Source: JAVJUV01 sp040220415
Lineage (GTDB): Bacteria > Pseudomonadota > Alphaproteobacteria > Rhodobacterales > Rhodobacteraceae
Direction of reading: 5' to 3'
NCBI GenBank assembly: GCA_040220415.1
Contig: JAVJUV010000025.1
Span: 1 to 64,000, forward strand
DNA length: 64,000 nt
The position numbers were made by a program, and so were the translations under genes. The notes under the pieces are model-generated. The model had not been told where the DNA came from, searched no databases, and saw only the letters and a list, made by a program, of their open reading frames with translations. Below are positions 24,826 to 33,130 of this stretch, one piece after another (position 1 is the stretch's first letter; each line of letters opens with the position of its first letter).

Positions 24826-25515
24826 ATGTCCGCCAATCGACCAAACGTCATGATCGTCGAAGACGAACCCGCGCAACGGGAAGTTCTGACCTACAACCTC
24901 GAAGCCGAAGGATACTCGGTGGTTCGGGCGGTGGACGGAGACGAGGCGTTGCTGATGATCGACGAGGCACAGCCCGATGTCATCATTCTCGACTGGATGC
25001 TGCCGCGCGTATCGGGGATCGAGATATGCCGACGACTGAAATCAAACACCGAGACGCGGAAAATCCCGGTGATCATGCTGACGGCACGCTCGGAAGAGAA
25101 CGATCGTGTCCGAGGGCTGGAAACCGGCGCGGACGACTATGTCACCAAGCCGTACTCGGTGATCGAGTTGATGGCCCGCGTGCGCACGCAATTGCGCCGC
25201 ATCCGCCCCGCAAGTGTCGGAGAACGATTGGAATTCGAGGACATCCTGCTAGATTCCGAAACCTATCAGGTTACGCGCGCCGGAAAGCCGATCAAACTCG
25301 GACCGACCGAGTTCCGGCTTCTGACAACATTCATGGAAAAACCTGGGCGGGTCTGGAGCCGTGAACAATTGCTTGATCGGGTCTGGGGTCGGGACATTTA
25401 CGTTGATACCAGAACAGTTGACGTCCACATCGGCCGCCTTCGAAAAGCCCTGAGCCAGCATGGGGGTGACGATCCTATCCGAACAGTGCGCGGCGCGGGA
25501 TATGCTCTGGGATAA
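24826..25515 (+). CDS. phoB: Phosphate regulon response regulator PhoB
   Basis: 229 residues. The receiver domain (1-120) has the acidic pair in VEDEP, the phospho-acceptor Asp 56 in IILDWMLP, and the conserved lysine in YVTKPYS. The C-terminal OmpR/PhoB winged helix contains RVWSREQLLDRVWG and TRTVDVHIGRLRKAL. PhoB activates genes with Pho boxes during phosphate limitation. Several Pho-box-like arrays lie in this window (upstream of pstS and of phosphonate units), so the neighbouring locus is probably its direct target. Confidence 0.96.
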   Translation: MSANRPNVMIVEDEPAQREVLTYNLEAEGYSVVRAVDGDEALLMIDEAQPDVIILDWMLPRVSGIEICRRLKSNTETRKIPVIMLTARSEENDRVRGLETGADDYVTKPYSVIELMARVRTQLRRIRPASVGERLEFEDILLDSETYQVTRAGKPIKLGPTEFRLLTTFMEKPGRVWSREQLLDRVWGRDIYVDTRTVDVHIGRLRKALSQHGGDDPIRTVRGAGYALG

Positions 25516-25516
25516 C

Positions 25517-25548
25517 TCTGGCGTTGAACCGGTCGAATAGACGCCAGA
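25517..25548 (+). terminator. Candidate hairpin terminator after phoB
   Basis: TCTGGCGT (25517-25524) pairs perfectly with ACGCCAGA (25541-25548) across a 16-nt loop immediately after the phoB stop. No U tract is present, so it may be Rho-assisted or only an mRNA end stabiliser. Confidence 0.45.
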
Positions 25549-25703
25549 CAAACGAGGCTTGGCACTTGTCCTGGTTGCAACTGCGGGACTACCGGAAGCG
25601 ATAGGCAGTGCTCTGCTTCTTTCCGGGTCGGCGGTGTCAGGCGCATCCGAACCGGTCTCTGCAAGGACAGTGATGCTGTCCCCTATTCTGCACATGGACC
25701 ACG

Positions 25704-26317
25704 TCACTCGGCAAGAGCGTCGGCTCGGTTCAGCTTGAAATTTGGTCTGGTATTGAGGCCGTGCTCCGAGTCGAGGAGGTCGTAGGCTGAGGCGTGGACG
25801 GTCGGTGTGAATTCTCTGCCCGGATGTTCAGCAGGCAGCCTGTTTTCTGACAGTCAGCTGCTCCGGTCACGTTCAAAGATGCGCCGTACGAGAGCAGCCG
25901 ATCCGTGATGATACCCTCCGGGCAACCATGCTTGCGCGTTGCTTTCTTCAGGAATCACTTCGGCCTTCTTGTCGCGCGCTTTCGTTATGAAACCTTCAGG
26001 CACTTCGCCCTCGTGAGCCACAGCGCCTCACAGGTAATAGCGCTCACCGTTGATCTTCACGAATATCTCGTCGAGGTGCCAGCGCCAGCGTCCGGATCTC
26101 ATGCCGGCAACTCGGCGCTTTCGGATCTCGCCGCGAATAGCGGACCGAACCGAAGCTACCAATATCGTAAAGATTCATGACTGACTTCGATACCGCGTTC
26201 ATGGAACCGATCCTCCACATTGTGAACCGACAGCGGGAAACGAACGCAAAACATCACCGCCAGACGGATAATCTCACGGCCGGTCCGGGCACGGCTAAAT
26301 GGATCGGATTTGGTCAT
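25704..26317 (-). pseudogene. Decayed IS6-family transposase
   Basis: Conceptual minus-strand translation across frames recovers an almost complete IS6-family transposase: N-terminal REIIRLAVMFCVRFPLS, RGIEVSHESLRYW, the first catalytic Asp in RWHLDEIFVKINGERYYL, then HEGEV and ITKARDKKA, the second Asp in GIITDRLLSYGAS, and the C-terminal VHAS and NFKLNRADALAE. It is broken by at least two in-frame stops (after LRYW and after ERYYL), at least two frameshifts (near GPLFA and after KKAEV), and a stop replacing the final tryptophan. No clear terminal inverted repeats were found. A shorter IS6 remnant in the same orientation lies at 53691, on the far side of the phosphonate locus. Confidence 0.82.
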
Positions 26318-26450
26318 CTATCAAAGGTGCGGAACCGCCCTGCCCGTCCCAAGCCGGCTTGCTCTGACAGAACCTGACGGCGGAGGGCAGTCGTCGGAAC
26401 GTGGTTGTTTTTCAGTTTATTAGGCCAATATTTTTGCTGATATCAGACGT

Positions 26451-26479
26451 CTTTGTGCTGCAGAATGTGCAGCACAAAG
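26451..26479. repeat. Perfect 12-bp inverted repeat
   Basis: CTTTGTGCTGCA (26451-26462) and TGCAGCACAAAG (26468-26479) are exact reverse complements around a 5-nt GAATG spacer. It lies in the 304-bp gap between the IS6 remnant and the PhnM-like gene, about 140 bp upstream of that gene. With no T tract following it, an operator or an mRNA leader hairpin is as likely as a terminator. Nothing else was recognised in this gap. Confidence 0.75.
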
Positions 26480-26621
26480 AGCGGAACGTTCGTGATTTCT
26501 TCGGCAGTAGAGGCCCTTGTGCCGGTAAAAGGATCAAATTCATTCAACACCATAGCATCATTGTTACGAAGAGTTCCTAAGTACTGAAAACCAAAGAAAT
26601 CTTGAGAGGGAGATGACGCTG

Positions 26622-27764
26622 ATGTGGATCAAGTACGTTCGTGCGGCGCTTCCATCGGGCCTTGGAAAGGTATCGGTACATATTGATGGAAATCGGATTG
26701 CCGAAATATCCGACCCTGTGAACGTTAGCCCGGAAAATCCGGGCCTTTTGCTTTTGCCCGGTTTCGTCGACATGCACGGCGACATGATCGAGCGCGAGAT
26801 CGAACCGCGGCCGCATGTGAAGATGCCGATGGAACTGGGATTGCGCGATCTGGACAAGCGGCTGGCCGGCTCGGGCGTGACGACCGCCTATGCATCGGTC
26901 AGCTTCAACCCGATGTCGGCGTATGGTCACGTTCGGTCCTACGAACATTCGATGCACATTCTGCGCTCACTGAAGGCGATGCGCCCATGCCTGTCGATCG
27001 ACCACCGCGTCCACGCGCGCTTCGAGATCAATTATCCGAAAGCGCTGTCCGTCGTCGAAGAACTGATTGCGGACGGAACGGTTGATCTGGTGTCACTGAC
27101 CGACCATACGCCGGGCCAAGGGCAATACCGCGACCTCGAGAGGTTGTTCAAACGCATCGAGAAGGAGGGCAAAAGCCCCGAGGAAGCCCGTGCGCAGGTG
27201 GCGGAACGCATTCGCGAGAAGAAATCGAATGCCGGCGACGCAATGGCGACGATCAGAGCGATGGCCGCTCTTTGCGCCCGCTCGGGTGTTCGTCTGGCGA
27301 GCCATGACGACGACACACCCGAGAAAGTCGCCCTCATGTCCGACATTGGGGCCGTCATAAGTGAATTTCCGGTCACACTGGCAGCCGCGAGGGCGGCGCG
27401 CGACGAAGGCATGATGACCGCAATGGGCGCGCCAAATGCTTTGCGGGGCGAAAGTTATTCCGGCAATCTTTCCGCCCGTGACGCCCATCGGGAAGGCGTG
27501 CTGGACATTCTTGCCGCGGATTATCACCCTTCGGCCATACTGCCTGCCATTCTTGCCCTCGCCGACACCGACCCCGGCGGCATCGCCGCGGTCTCGAAAC
27601 TGGCGAGCGCGAACCCTGCGCGTGCACTTGGCCTGAGCGACCGGGGCGAAATTCGCGTGGGTCAGAGAGCGGATCTCGTGCTGGCCAGCGACGAAGGCAT
27701 AGGACATGTCGTCGCCACGATCTCCGGGGGCCGGGTGGTCTATTCGGACGGGACCATCCTATAG
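26622..27764 (+). CDS. PhnM-family amidohydrolase (alpha-D-ribose 1-methylphosphonate 5-triphosphate diphosphatase-like), copy 1
   Basis: 380 residues from ATG 26622, which sits 9 nt after AGGGAG; the ATG at 26613 is too close to that site. The metal-binding HxD is in LLPGFVDMHGDMIERE (His 52, Asp 54). Later it has SLTDHTPGQGQYRDL, LASHDDDTPE and GAPNALRGESYSGN, all landmark segments of PhnM. PhnM removes pyrophosphate from the ribosyl-phosphonate triphosphate in the C-P lyase pathway. This copy is separate from phnGHIJKL and runs convergent (6-bp overlap) with a second divergent PhnM-like gene, so it may act on a different substrate. Confidence 0.85.
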   Translation: MWIKYVRAALPSGLGKVSVHIDGNRIAEISDPVNVSPENPGLLLLPGFVDMHGDMIEREIEPRPHVKMPMELGLRDLDKRLAGSGVTTAYASVSFNPMSAYGHVRSYEHSMHILRSLKAMRPCLSIDHRVHARFEINYPKALSVVEELIADGTVDLVSLTDHTPGQGQYRDLERLFKRIEKEGKSPEEARAQVAERIREKKSNAGDAMATIRAMAALCARSGVRLASHDDDTPEKVALMSDIGAVISEFPVTLAAARAARDEGMMTAMGAPNALRGESYSGNLSARDAHREGVLDILAADYHPSAILPAILALADTDPGGIAAVSKLASANPARALGLSDRGEIRVGQRADLVLASDEGIGHVVATISGGRVVYSDGTIL

Positions 27765-28973
27765 GTCACGCGCCGCGAAAGCGGTACGACCCTGGCGCAA
27801 CGTGAGGACCGGGGCCGGAACGGCACCTTCGGGCCAGTCGATCAGGACAATATCCGCCCGTTTGCCCTTCTCGATACGGCCGCGGTCGCAAAGGCCCGAA
27901 GCCTCGGCGGGGTTCTGCGACACCAGCTTCCAGAGTTGGGACAGGGTTCCGACGCCATCCTGACGGAGCCGCGCCACAGCTGCCAGCATCGCAGGATAGT
28001 AATAGTCCGAGGCAAGGATGTCGCAGAGGCCCGCCGCAACCATCTCGCCCGCGCCGATAGAGCCAAGATGCGAACCGCCCCGAGCCGCATTCGGAGCACC
28101 GAAGACGATCCAGTCTCCCGCGGCCCGCGCCGCTTCCGCAACCGGCCGGCGCATCGGGAATTCCGTGATTCTCGCTCCATGATTCCGATAGAATTTCCTG
28201 CTCTCGACCTGGCTGTCGTCATGGCTAAGCATCGGTGCTCGGGCACACTGCCCCATGGCCGCCACCCGCGCGATGGCCGACGCGACGTCCGACCGGCGGG
28301 AGATTCTTTCTTTCAGCAATTCGGCGTATGCTTCGGTTGAAAGGCCGCTCCGCTTGGCGCGTTCGGACATGGCGACGACGAAATTCGGGCTGGCCATGTC
28401 GACCATCGGAAAATCGGGATCAAGGTCGAAGGGTCTTTCCTGCACGGGCACGCTGGGGTCGAGCATCGCCATCGTCGTGTGATCGTTGAAGGCAAGCGAC
28501 GGGGTCGGGCCCGCAGCCAGGCATTTCTCGATGACCGGCATCGCTTCGAAACAGTAGGTCTCCCAGCGCAGCTGCACCCGGTTTTCGGACGCAAGACGCG
28601 GCGCAAGGCGGCCGAGTGCATCGATCATCGTCGTGCCGCGCGCGACGGAGCGCAGACCCGGCTCCCAGGACAGGGTCAGTGCATGATATGCCGTGGCGAT
28701 CCCCGACCCGGCAAGTTGCCGGTCGGTCTCGAGAAGCGCCACGTCGATCGGAGTGAAGACACCCGGTCGCGGCATGATCTGGCGCTCGAATGCGTCGCCG
28801 TGGATATCGACGAGCGCCGGAGCGAGGATCAGTCCTCGGCAGTCCACGACACGCGCGCCGTTCCGCGCGCCGTCGAGTGCCGTGATCCTGCCGTTTTCGA
28901 CGCGGACGGATACGTGCGCCTCGCCCTCAGGAAGAACAACGCGCGCGCCTTCGAAGACCAGAGCTTCCGTCAT
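27759..28973 (-). CDS. PhnM-family amidohydrolase, divergent copy 2
   Basis: 404 residues. It keeps the amidohydrolase HxD in LAPALVDIHGDAFERQ, the PRP motif, MLSHDDSQVE and GAPNAARGGSHLGS, but the PhnM segment DHTPGQ is replaced by NDHTTMAMLDPS, followed by about 30 extra residues. This suggests an altered substrate pocket. It is the last gene of a minus-strand operon phnD-phnC-phnE-methyltransferase-PhnM-like, overlapping the methyltransferase by 4 bp. Family membership is clear; the pyrophosphatase activity itself is inferred and could differ. Confidence 0.82.
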   Translation of the reverse strand: MTEALVFEGARVVLPEGEAHVSVRVENGRITALDGARNGARVVDCRGLILAPALVDIHGDAFERQIMPRPGVFTPIDVALLETDRQLAGSGIATAYHALTLSWEPGLRSVARGTTMIDALGRLAPRLASENRVQLRWETYCFEAMPVIEKCLAAGPTPSLAFNDHTTMAMLDPSVPVQERPFDLDPDFPMVDMASPNFVVAMSERAKRSGLSTEAYAELLKERISRRSDVASAIARVAAMGQCARAPMLSHDDSQVESRKFYRNHGARITEFPMRRPVAEAARAAGDWIVFGAPNAARGGSHLGSIGAGEMVAAGLCDILASDYYYPAMLAAVARLRQDGVGTLSQLWKLVSQNPAEASGLCDRGRIEKGKRADIVLIDWPEGAVPAPVLTLRQGRTAFAARDL

Positions 28974-29620
28974 TTCCGTTCCATCAACAGATGCCAGTGC
29001 CAGGTGCCCGGCCTCTCGTGTTCCTTGTCTTCCAGCCGCCAGGGTTCGAAGCCTTCGAACAGGTCCAGAAGGTCCGTTGCGTCGCAGAAGTAATGCGGGT
29101 GCACCTTATCGCCCTCGCCATCGAAGACCCATGTATTCCGGGAAATCTCGCGACCGGGCATCAACGCCCGCTCGCCCGGCAGTCGCCGAGCCGACAGCAT
29201 CGTGCCGAGGAAGGTACCGCCGGGTTTCAGGATGCGTCGGATCTCGGCGATGCTGGCGCGGACGACGGTCTCGTCACCGTGATAGATCACGTTCCAGCTG
29301 AGCACGTGATCGCAGGACCCGTCAGGCAGCGGCAGATCGGTCATGCTTCCAATGTGGGTTGCCACCGGCAGGCTCTCCAGTTGTGTCAGGCGGTCGATCA
29401 CAGCCAGACCCGCAGCGGCGGCGTCGACCGCGTCGACCGAATGGCCCATCCGCGCAAGCGCCAGCGCATGCCGTCCGACGCCTGCGCCCAGATCGAGGAT
29501 TCGCGAGCCGGGTGCGAAACCCTTGGCCCAGTCCAGAACCTCGGCCTCGGCCTCCGTCCATTTGGTCGGAGCGTCCTGCCACTGGATGTCCCAATGTTCA
29601 TGTGCCGTGTCGGTTCTCAT
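28970..29620 (-). CDS. SAM-dependent class I methyltransferase in a phosphonate transport operon
   Basis: 216 residues. The SAM-binding motif I is SRILDLGAGVGRHALALAR (about residues 39-57), followed by an acidic motif II (VDAVDAA) and the DHVLSWNVIYHG segment. It is a cytoplasmic Rossmann methyltransferase of the broad Methyltransf_11/25 type. It overlaps the permease gene and the PhnM-like gene by 4 bp each, so it is translated with a phosphonate-type importer. No known step of C-P lyase catabolism needs this enzyme, which makes the operon unusual; the acceptor is unknown. Confidence 0.85.
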   Translation of the reverse strand: MRTDTAHEHWDIQWQDAPTKWTEAEAEVLDWAKGFAPGSRILDLGAGVGRHALALARMGHSVDAVDAAAAGLAVIDRLTQLESLPVATHIGSMTDLPLPDGSCDHVLSWNVIYHGDETVVRASIAEIRRILKPGGTFLGTMLSARRLPGERALMPGREISRNTWVFDGEGDKVHPHYFCDATDLLDLFEGFEPWRLEDKEHERPGTWHWHLLMERK

Positions 29621-30417
29621 CTCTCTCCCCCGATAACCTTGCGGCGCAGGACCGTTCCGGCCTGCTCGACCGCTATGACGACGACCGCGATCATCAGAAT
29701 GACGGTCATCGCGGTCTGATAATCGAACAGATCGAATCCCACCTTGAGCTCGATTCCGATTCCCCCTGCTCCGACGAGGCCCAGGATGGTCGAGGACCGG
29801 ACCGCCTTTTCCAGACCGAAGAGCGCGGTGGAAATGAAAGCCGGCATTGCTGCAGGAATGATCGCGGTCGCCGCGATGTCGAGTTTTTTCGCACCGGTCG
29901 CGGTCAGCGCTTCCGCCGGACCGGGATCAACGTTTTCCATGTCATCCGCGAAGAACCTTGCGCAGAAGCCAAGGGTGTCCATCATGATCGCCAGAAGGCC
30001 AGCAAAGGGGCCAAGGCCCACCGCAACAACGAAGACCAGAGCCCATGCAAGATCCGGAACAGCCCGGATGAAGCCGAGAAAGGCACGGACAGCAGCGTTG
30101 ACCGCGCGTCCCGCGACAACGCCGCGGGCTGCCAGAAGCGCGAATGGCACCGAAAAGATTACGCCAAGCGCAGCGCCAGCCACCGCGATCTGAAGGGTTT
30201 CAACCATTTTCCAGGAGAGCGAGGACAGCCTGTCCGTCGAGGGCGGCCATGCGCGAGAGAAGAAATCCGCAAGCCGGGGGCCGGATTTAAGCGCCTTCTC
30301 GAGGGAAAAGCCTGCCCCGTCCAGCGACCAGACGAGTATCGCGACGCCAAAGGCGTAGCCGAGAAAACTGAACGCCGAAGGACGCTCGAACCGGGAGGGG
30401 AGCGCGACATCAGTCAT
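29617..30417 (-). CDS. phnE: Phosphonate-type ABC transporter permease PhnE (system 1)
   Basis: 266 residues with about six hydrophobic segments and the inner-membrane ABC permease coupling region (EALTATGAKKLDIAATAIIPAAMP). The C-terminal motif GLVGAGGIGIELKVGFDLFDY is the recognisable PhnE hallmark. It carries substrate across the inner membrane with the PhnC and PhnD encoded immediately upstream. The gene overlaps phnC by 8 bp and the methyltransferase by 4 bp. A single permease gene implies a homodimer. Confidence 0.9.
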   Translation of the reverse strand: MTDVALPSRFERPSAFSFLGYAFGVAILVWSLDGAGFSLEKALKSGPRLADFFSRAWPPSTDRLSSLSWKMVETLQIAVAGAALGVIFSVPFALLAARGVVAGRAVNAAVRAFLGFIRAVPDLAWALVFVVAVGLGPFAGLLAIMMDTLGFCARFFADDMENVDPGPAEALTATGAKKLDIAATAIIPAAMPAFISTALFGLEKAVRSSTILGLVGAGGIGIELKVGFDLFDYQTAMTVILMIAVVVIAVEQAGTVLRRKVIGGER

Positions 30418-31195
30418 AAAGCCGCCTCAGGTCGGTTCGGGTCAGATCACCGGGCGATGCGTCAATCGCGATGGATCCGTTCTGAAGTCCGAGCACGCGG
30501 TCGCCGTATTGCAAAGCGTGTTCCATTTGATGCGACGTGAAGATCACCGTCACGCCCTCTTGCCTCACCAGTCGAAAGAACAACGCCATGACCTCTTCGC
30601 CCGCAGCCGGGTCCAGGGATGCGCAGGGTTCATCGGCAATCAGGAAACGTGGTTTCGCCACCAGTGCGCGGGCTATTGCGACCCTCTGGCTTTGCCCGCC
30701 CGACAACGAGTCGGCCCGGCGCAGTGCCAGATCCGCCAGACCGACCTTCGCCAGAGCTGCAAGCGCGGCATCGCGGGCTTCCTCCGGCGCGATGCTCTGA
30801 AGCCAGTAGCGCGGGCCGCTGAAACTGCCGAGCAACCCGTGGATGACGTTGGACAGGACGGAGAGGCGCGGCACGAGATTGTGCTTCTGCGCCACGAGAC
30901 CTGTCCGAGCGCGCAGTGCGCGCGCCTGGCCCGAAGATAGCCTCGAAATGTCGTCTCCCAGCAAGCGCACGGATCCCGCGTCGATCGGCAGGAGGCCGAG
31001 ACAGCACCTCAAAAGGGTCGATTTCCCCGTGCCATTGGACCCGACAAGGGCGACGGAAGCGCCGCGCACCACTTCGAAAGCAAGATCGGAGAAGATCGGT
31101 GCGGCCCGACCGAAAGACTTGGTCAGGCCGCTGACGGACAGGTCCGTCGTCCTTTCATCCGCTCGGGCCGCTAGGGCCCGGTCCAAAGGCATCAC
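30410..31195 (-). CDS. phnC: Phosphonate-type ABC transporter ATP-binding protein PhnC (system 1)
   Basis: 261 residues. Walker A is GSNGTGKST, with a serine-asparagine variant of the usual loop. The signature is LSGGQSQR, Walker B is FLIADEPCASLDP, and the switch region is TSHQMEHA. It is a typical short PhnC. It overlaps phnD by 4 bp upstream and phnE by 8 bp downstream. Its sequence differs from the two other PhnC proteins in the window, so the three transporters are not recent duplicates. Confidence 0.92.
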   Translation of the reverse strand: MMPLDRALAARADERTTDLSVSGLTKSFGRAAPIFSDLAFEVVRGASVALVGSNGTGKSTLLRCCLGLLPIDAGSVRLLGDDISRLSSGQARALRARTGLVAQKHNLVPRLSVLSNVIHGLLGSFSGPRYWLQSIAPEEARDAALAALAKVGLADLALRRADSLSGGQSQRVAIARALVAKPRFLIADEPCASLDPAAGEEVMALFFRLVRQEGVTVIFTSHQMEHALQYGDRVLGLQNGSIAIDASPGDLTRTDLRRLYD

Positions 31196-32067
31196 TCGCC
31201 GATGAAGTTGTCGAACTGCGGATAGCCCGCATTCGAGTACATCGAGCGCACATAGTCATAGGCATTGTCCTCGATGGCGACGAGGTCCATGCCGCGGTAC
31301 TTTTCGTTCTCCTCGTGCGTCAGGATCGCGGCGATGATTCCCTCCTTGTTCTCGAGGATCGAGTTACGAACCTTCTCGGCCGCCTTGGCAGGCACGTGCG
31401 CGCCGACCATTATCATGTCGTTTGGAAGGTCGCCCGAGCGACCCAGCATCTTGAAAAAGCCGTAGGGAACGCTCTCGTCCTTGGCGCGCGGGCCTTCCAT
31501 CCAGCTCGTGGCGTTGGTGCCGATGGCGTCGACGTCGCCGTTCTTCAACGCCTCGTGCGCGATGTTGCGTGACGTGTAGGTCGGCTCGATGTCGTTCACC
31601 GGATCGATGCCGTAGTCGGCGACCAGTTGCATCGGGCACAGCATGTTCGACGTCGAGCCGATGTCGCCAAAAGCGATCTTCTTGGCCTTGAGATCCTGCA
31701 TTGTGTTGATGCCGCTGTCGGCGCGGACAACGATCGCACAGTGATAATCGGGACGGCCAAGACCGATGAGCGGGGTGGCGTTCGTCAACTTGTTTATCAC
31801 GACGTACTCGGCCGGGCCGGAGATCACGAAGTCGACGGTTTCGCCCCGCAAGGCCTCGGCGGCGGCCGTGCGTGAATTGACCGGGAAGAACTCGAAGGTA
31901 TCGCCGGTGGCTTCTTCAAGAGCGGCCTTGAATCCGCCCCACTCGGTCTGAAGGCGCTCGAGTCCTTCAACATCGGTCACGGCCAGTTGCCAGGTCTCGG
32001 CGGCGGCGGATGTGGCGAGAAGAGCTGCGGCTGCGGTAGCGGAGTAGATGATGCTGCGGATGGACAT
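31192..32067 (-). CDS. phnD: Phosphonate-type ABC transporter substrate-binding protein PhnD (system 1)
   Basis: 291 residues from ATG at 32067; the longer frame from 32160 lacks a signal peptide at its start, while MSIRSIIYSATAAAALLATSAAA (split here as a 23-residue leader) is a good Sec signal. The mature protein has the PhnD landmarks DFVISGPAEYVVI, IAFGDIGSTSNMLCP and DAIGTNATSW. It binds a phosphonate or phosphate-ester-like ligand in the periplasm. It heads the minus-strand operon behind a Pho-box-like site at 32121. Confidence 0.9.
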   Translation of the reverse strand: MSIRSIIYSATAAAALLATSAAAETWQLAVTDVEGLERLQTEWGGFKAALEEATGDTFEFFPVNSRTAAAEALRGETVDFVISGPAEYVVINKLTNATPLIGLGRPDYHCAIVVRADSGINTMQDLKAKKIAFGDIGSTSNMLCPMQLVADYGIDPVNDIEPTYTSRNIAHEALKNGDVDAIGTNATSWMEGPRAKDESVPYGFFKMLGRSGDLPNDMIMVGAHVPAKAAEKVRNSILENKEGIIAAILTHEENEKYRGMDLVAIEDNAYDYVRSMYSNAGYPQFDNFIGE

Positions 32068-32120
32068 GTCCTGTCTCCCTGACTTGTTTGGCGATTGCAG
32101 ACGCGGCCCTGCTACGGGCC

Positions 32121-32142
32121 TTGCATGACAAATCGGTGACAA
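32121..32142 (-). promoter_or_regulatory. Pho-box-like repeat upstream of phnD (system 1)
   Basis: On the minus strand two 11-bp units read TTGTCACCGAT and TTGTCATGCAA, close to the PhoB direct-repeat consensus CTGTCAT-N4. It ends 54 bp before the phnD start codon. This is the best Pho-box match of the phosphonate locus. Confidence 0.7.
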
Positions 32143-32206
32143 CTTCCGCAGGAATTCCACGCGGCAAGCGCCGCGTTTTCCGGCCCATTAGCAACGCGAA
32201 TACCAT

Positions 32207-32250
32207 GTCACGGACCATTGAGAATTCTGAATCGAAAACGTCACGGAACG
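32207..32250 (+). promoter_or_regulatory. Weak Pho-box-like array upstream of phnC (system 2)
   Basis: GTCACGGA occurs at 32207 and again at 32240, exactly three 11-bp turns apart, with weaker TTGA and TGAA units in register between them. It lies 41 bp before phnC of the divergent operon. The match is weaker than the minus-strand site. Confidence 0.45.
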
Positions 32251-32290
32251 GACAACTGCCCGTCATCGAATCTGCTCATGGTCCCGCCTC

Positions 32291-33091
32291 ATGATGGACC
32301 GAGACCTCAAGCTTGAAGGCGTGACCCGGCGTTTCGACGAGACACTTGCCGTCGACGACGTGACCCTGAGGATCCCCGACGGACAATTCGTCGGCCTGAT
32401 CGGCAGATCGGGCGCCGGAAAATCAACCCTTCTGCGCCTAATCAATCGCCTCGTCGAGCCGAGCATGGGTTCGATTGCCTTCGGCGACAGGGAAGTGACC
32501 GCACTTCGCGGAGCCGCGCTGCGCCAATGGCGGCGCGACTGCGCGATGATCTTTCAACAGTTCAACCTCGTCGATCGCCTTGACGTCTTGACGAATGTCC
32601 TGGTCGGACGCCTGTCGAACCACGGCTTTCTGACCTCGATGGCTATGCGATTTTCCGACGAAGAGCGGGCCGAGGCGATACATGCGCTGGATCGGCTCGA
32701 TCTGGTTCCCCAAGCCTTGCAACGCGCCGGCACGCTTTCGGGCGGGCAGCAGCAGCGGGTAGCCATCGCGCGCGCGCTTGTTCAGCGGCCGCGCATCATG
32801 CTGGCGGACGAACCAATCGCTTCGCTCGACCCCGGCAATGCGACCCGGGTGATGGAGGCGCTTCGGACCATCAATCGTCAAGACGGTCTGACCGTTCTCG
32901 TCAACCTGCACACACTGGATACGGCACGCGAGTATTGCGAGCGCATCATCGCCATGCGCCAGGGCCGCGTGATGTTCGACGGCACAGCCCGACAACTGAC
33001 AAACGATGTCGTTCGCGACATCTATGGCAGCGACGGGCTTGCGGAATTCAACGAGGCGGTCACCTCGACCAAGGCGCTGGTCACCGCATGA
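32291..33091 (+). CDS. phnC: Phosphonate ABC transporter ATP-binding protein PhnC (system 2)
   Basis: 266 residues. Walker A is GRSGAGKST, signature LSGGQQQR, Walker B IMLADEPIASLDP, and the PhnC-typical NLHTLDTAREYCERII follows. The FQQFNLVDRLDVLTNVL Q-loop region is also diagnostic of PhnC rather than of other ABC ATPases. A second ATG at 32294 is an equally possible start. It begins the plus-strand operon phnCDEE-transglutaminase-acyltransferase. Confidence 0.93.
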   Translation: MMDRDLKLEGVTRRFDETLAVDDVTLRIPDGQFVGLIGRSGAGKSTLLRLINRLVEPSMGSIAFGDREVTALRGAALRQWRRDCAMIFQQFNLVDRLDVLTNVLVGRLSNHGFLTSMAMRFSDEERAEAIHALDRLDLVPQALQRAGTLSGGQQQRVAIARALVQRPRIMLADEPIASLDPGNATRVMEALRTINRQDGLTVLVNLHTLDTAREYCERIIAMRQGRVMFDGTARQLTNDVVRDIYGSDGLAEFNEAVTSTKALVTA

Positions 33092-33130
33092 CATTTCCAT
33101 TCGCCAAAACCAAACAGGGGGAATAGACCC

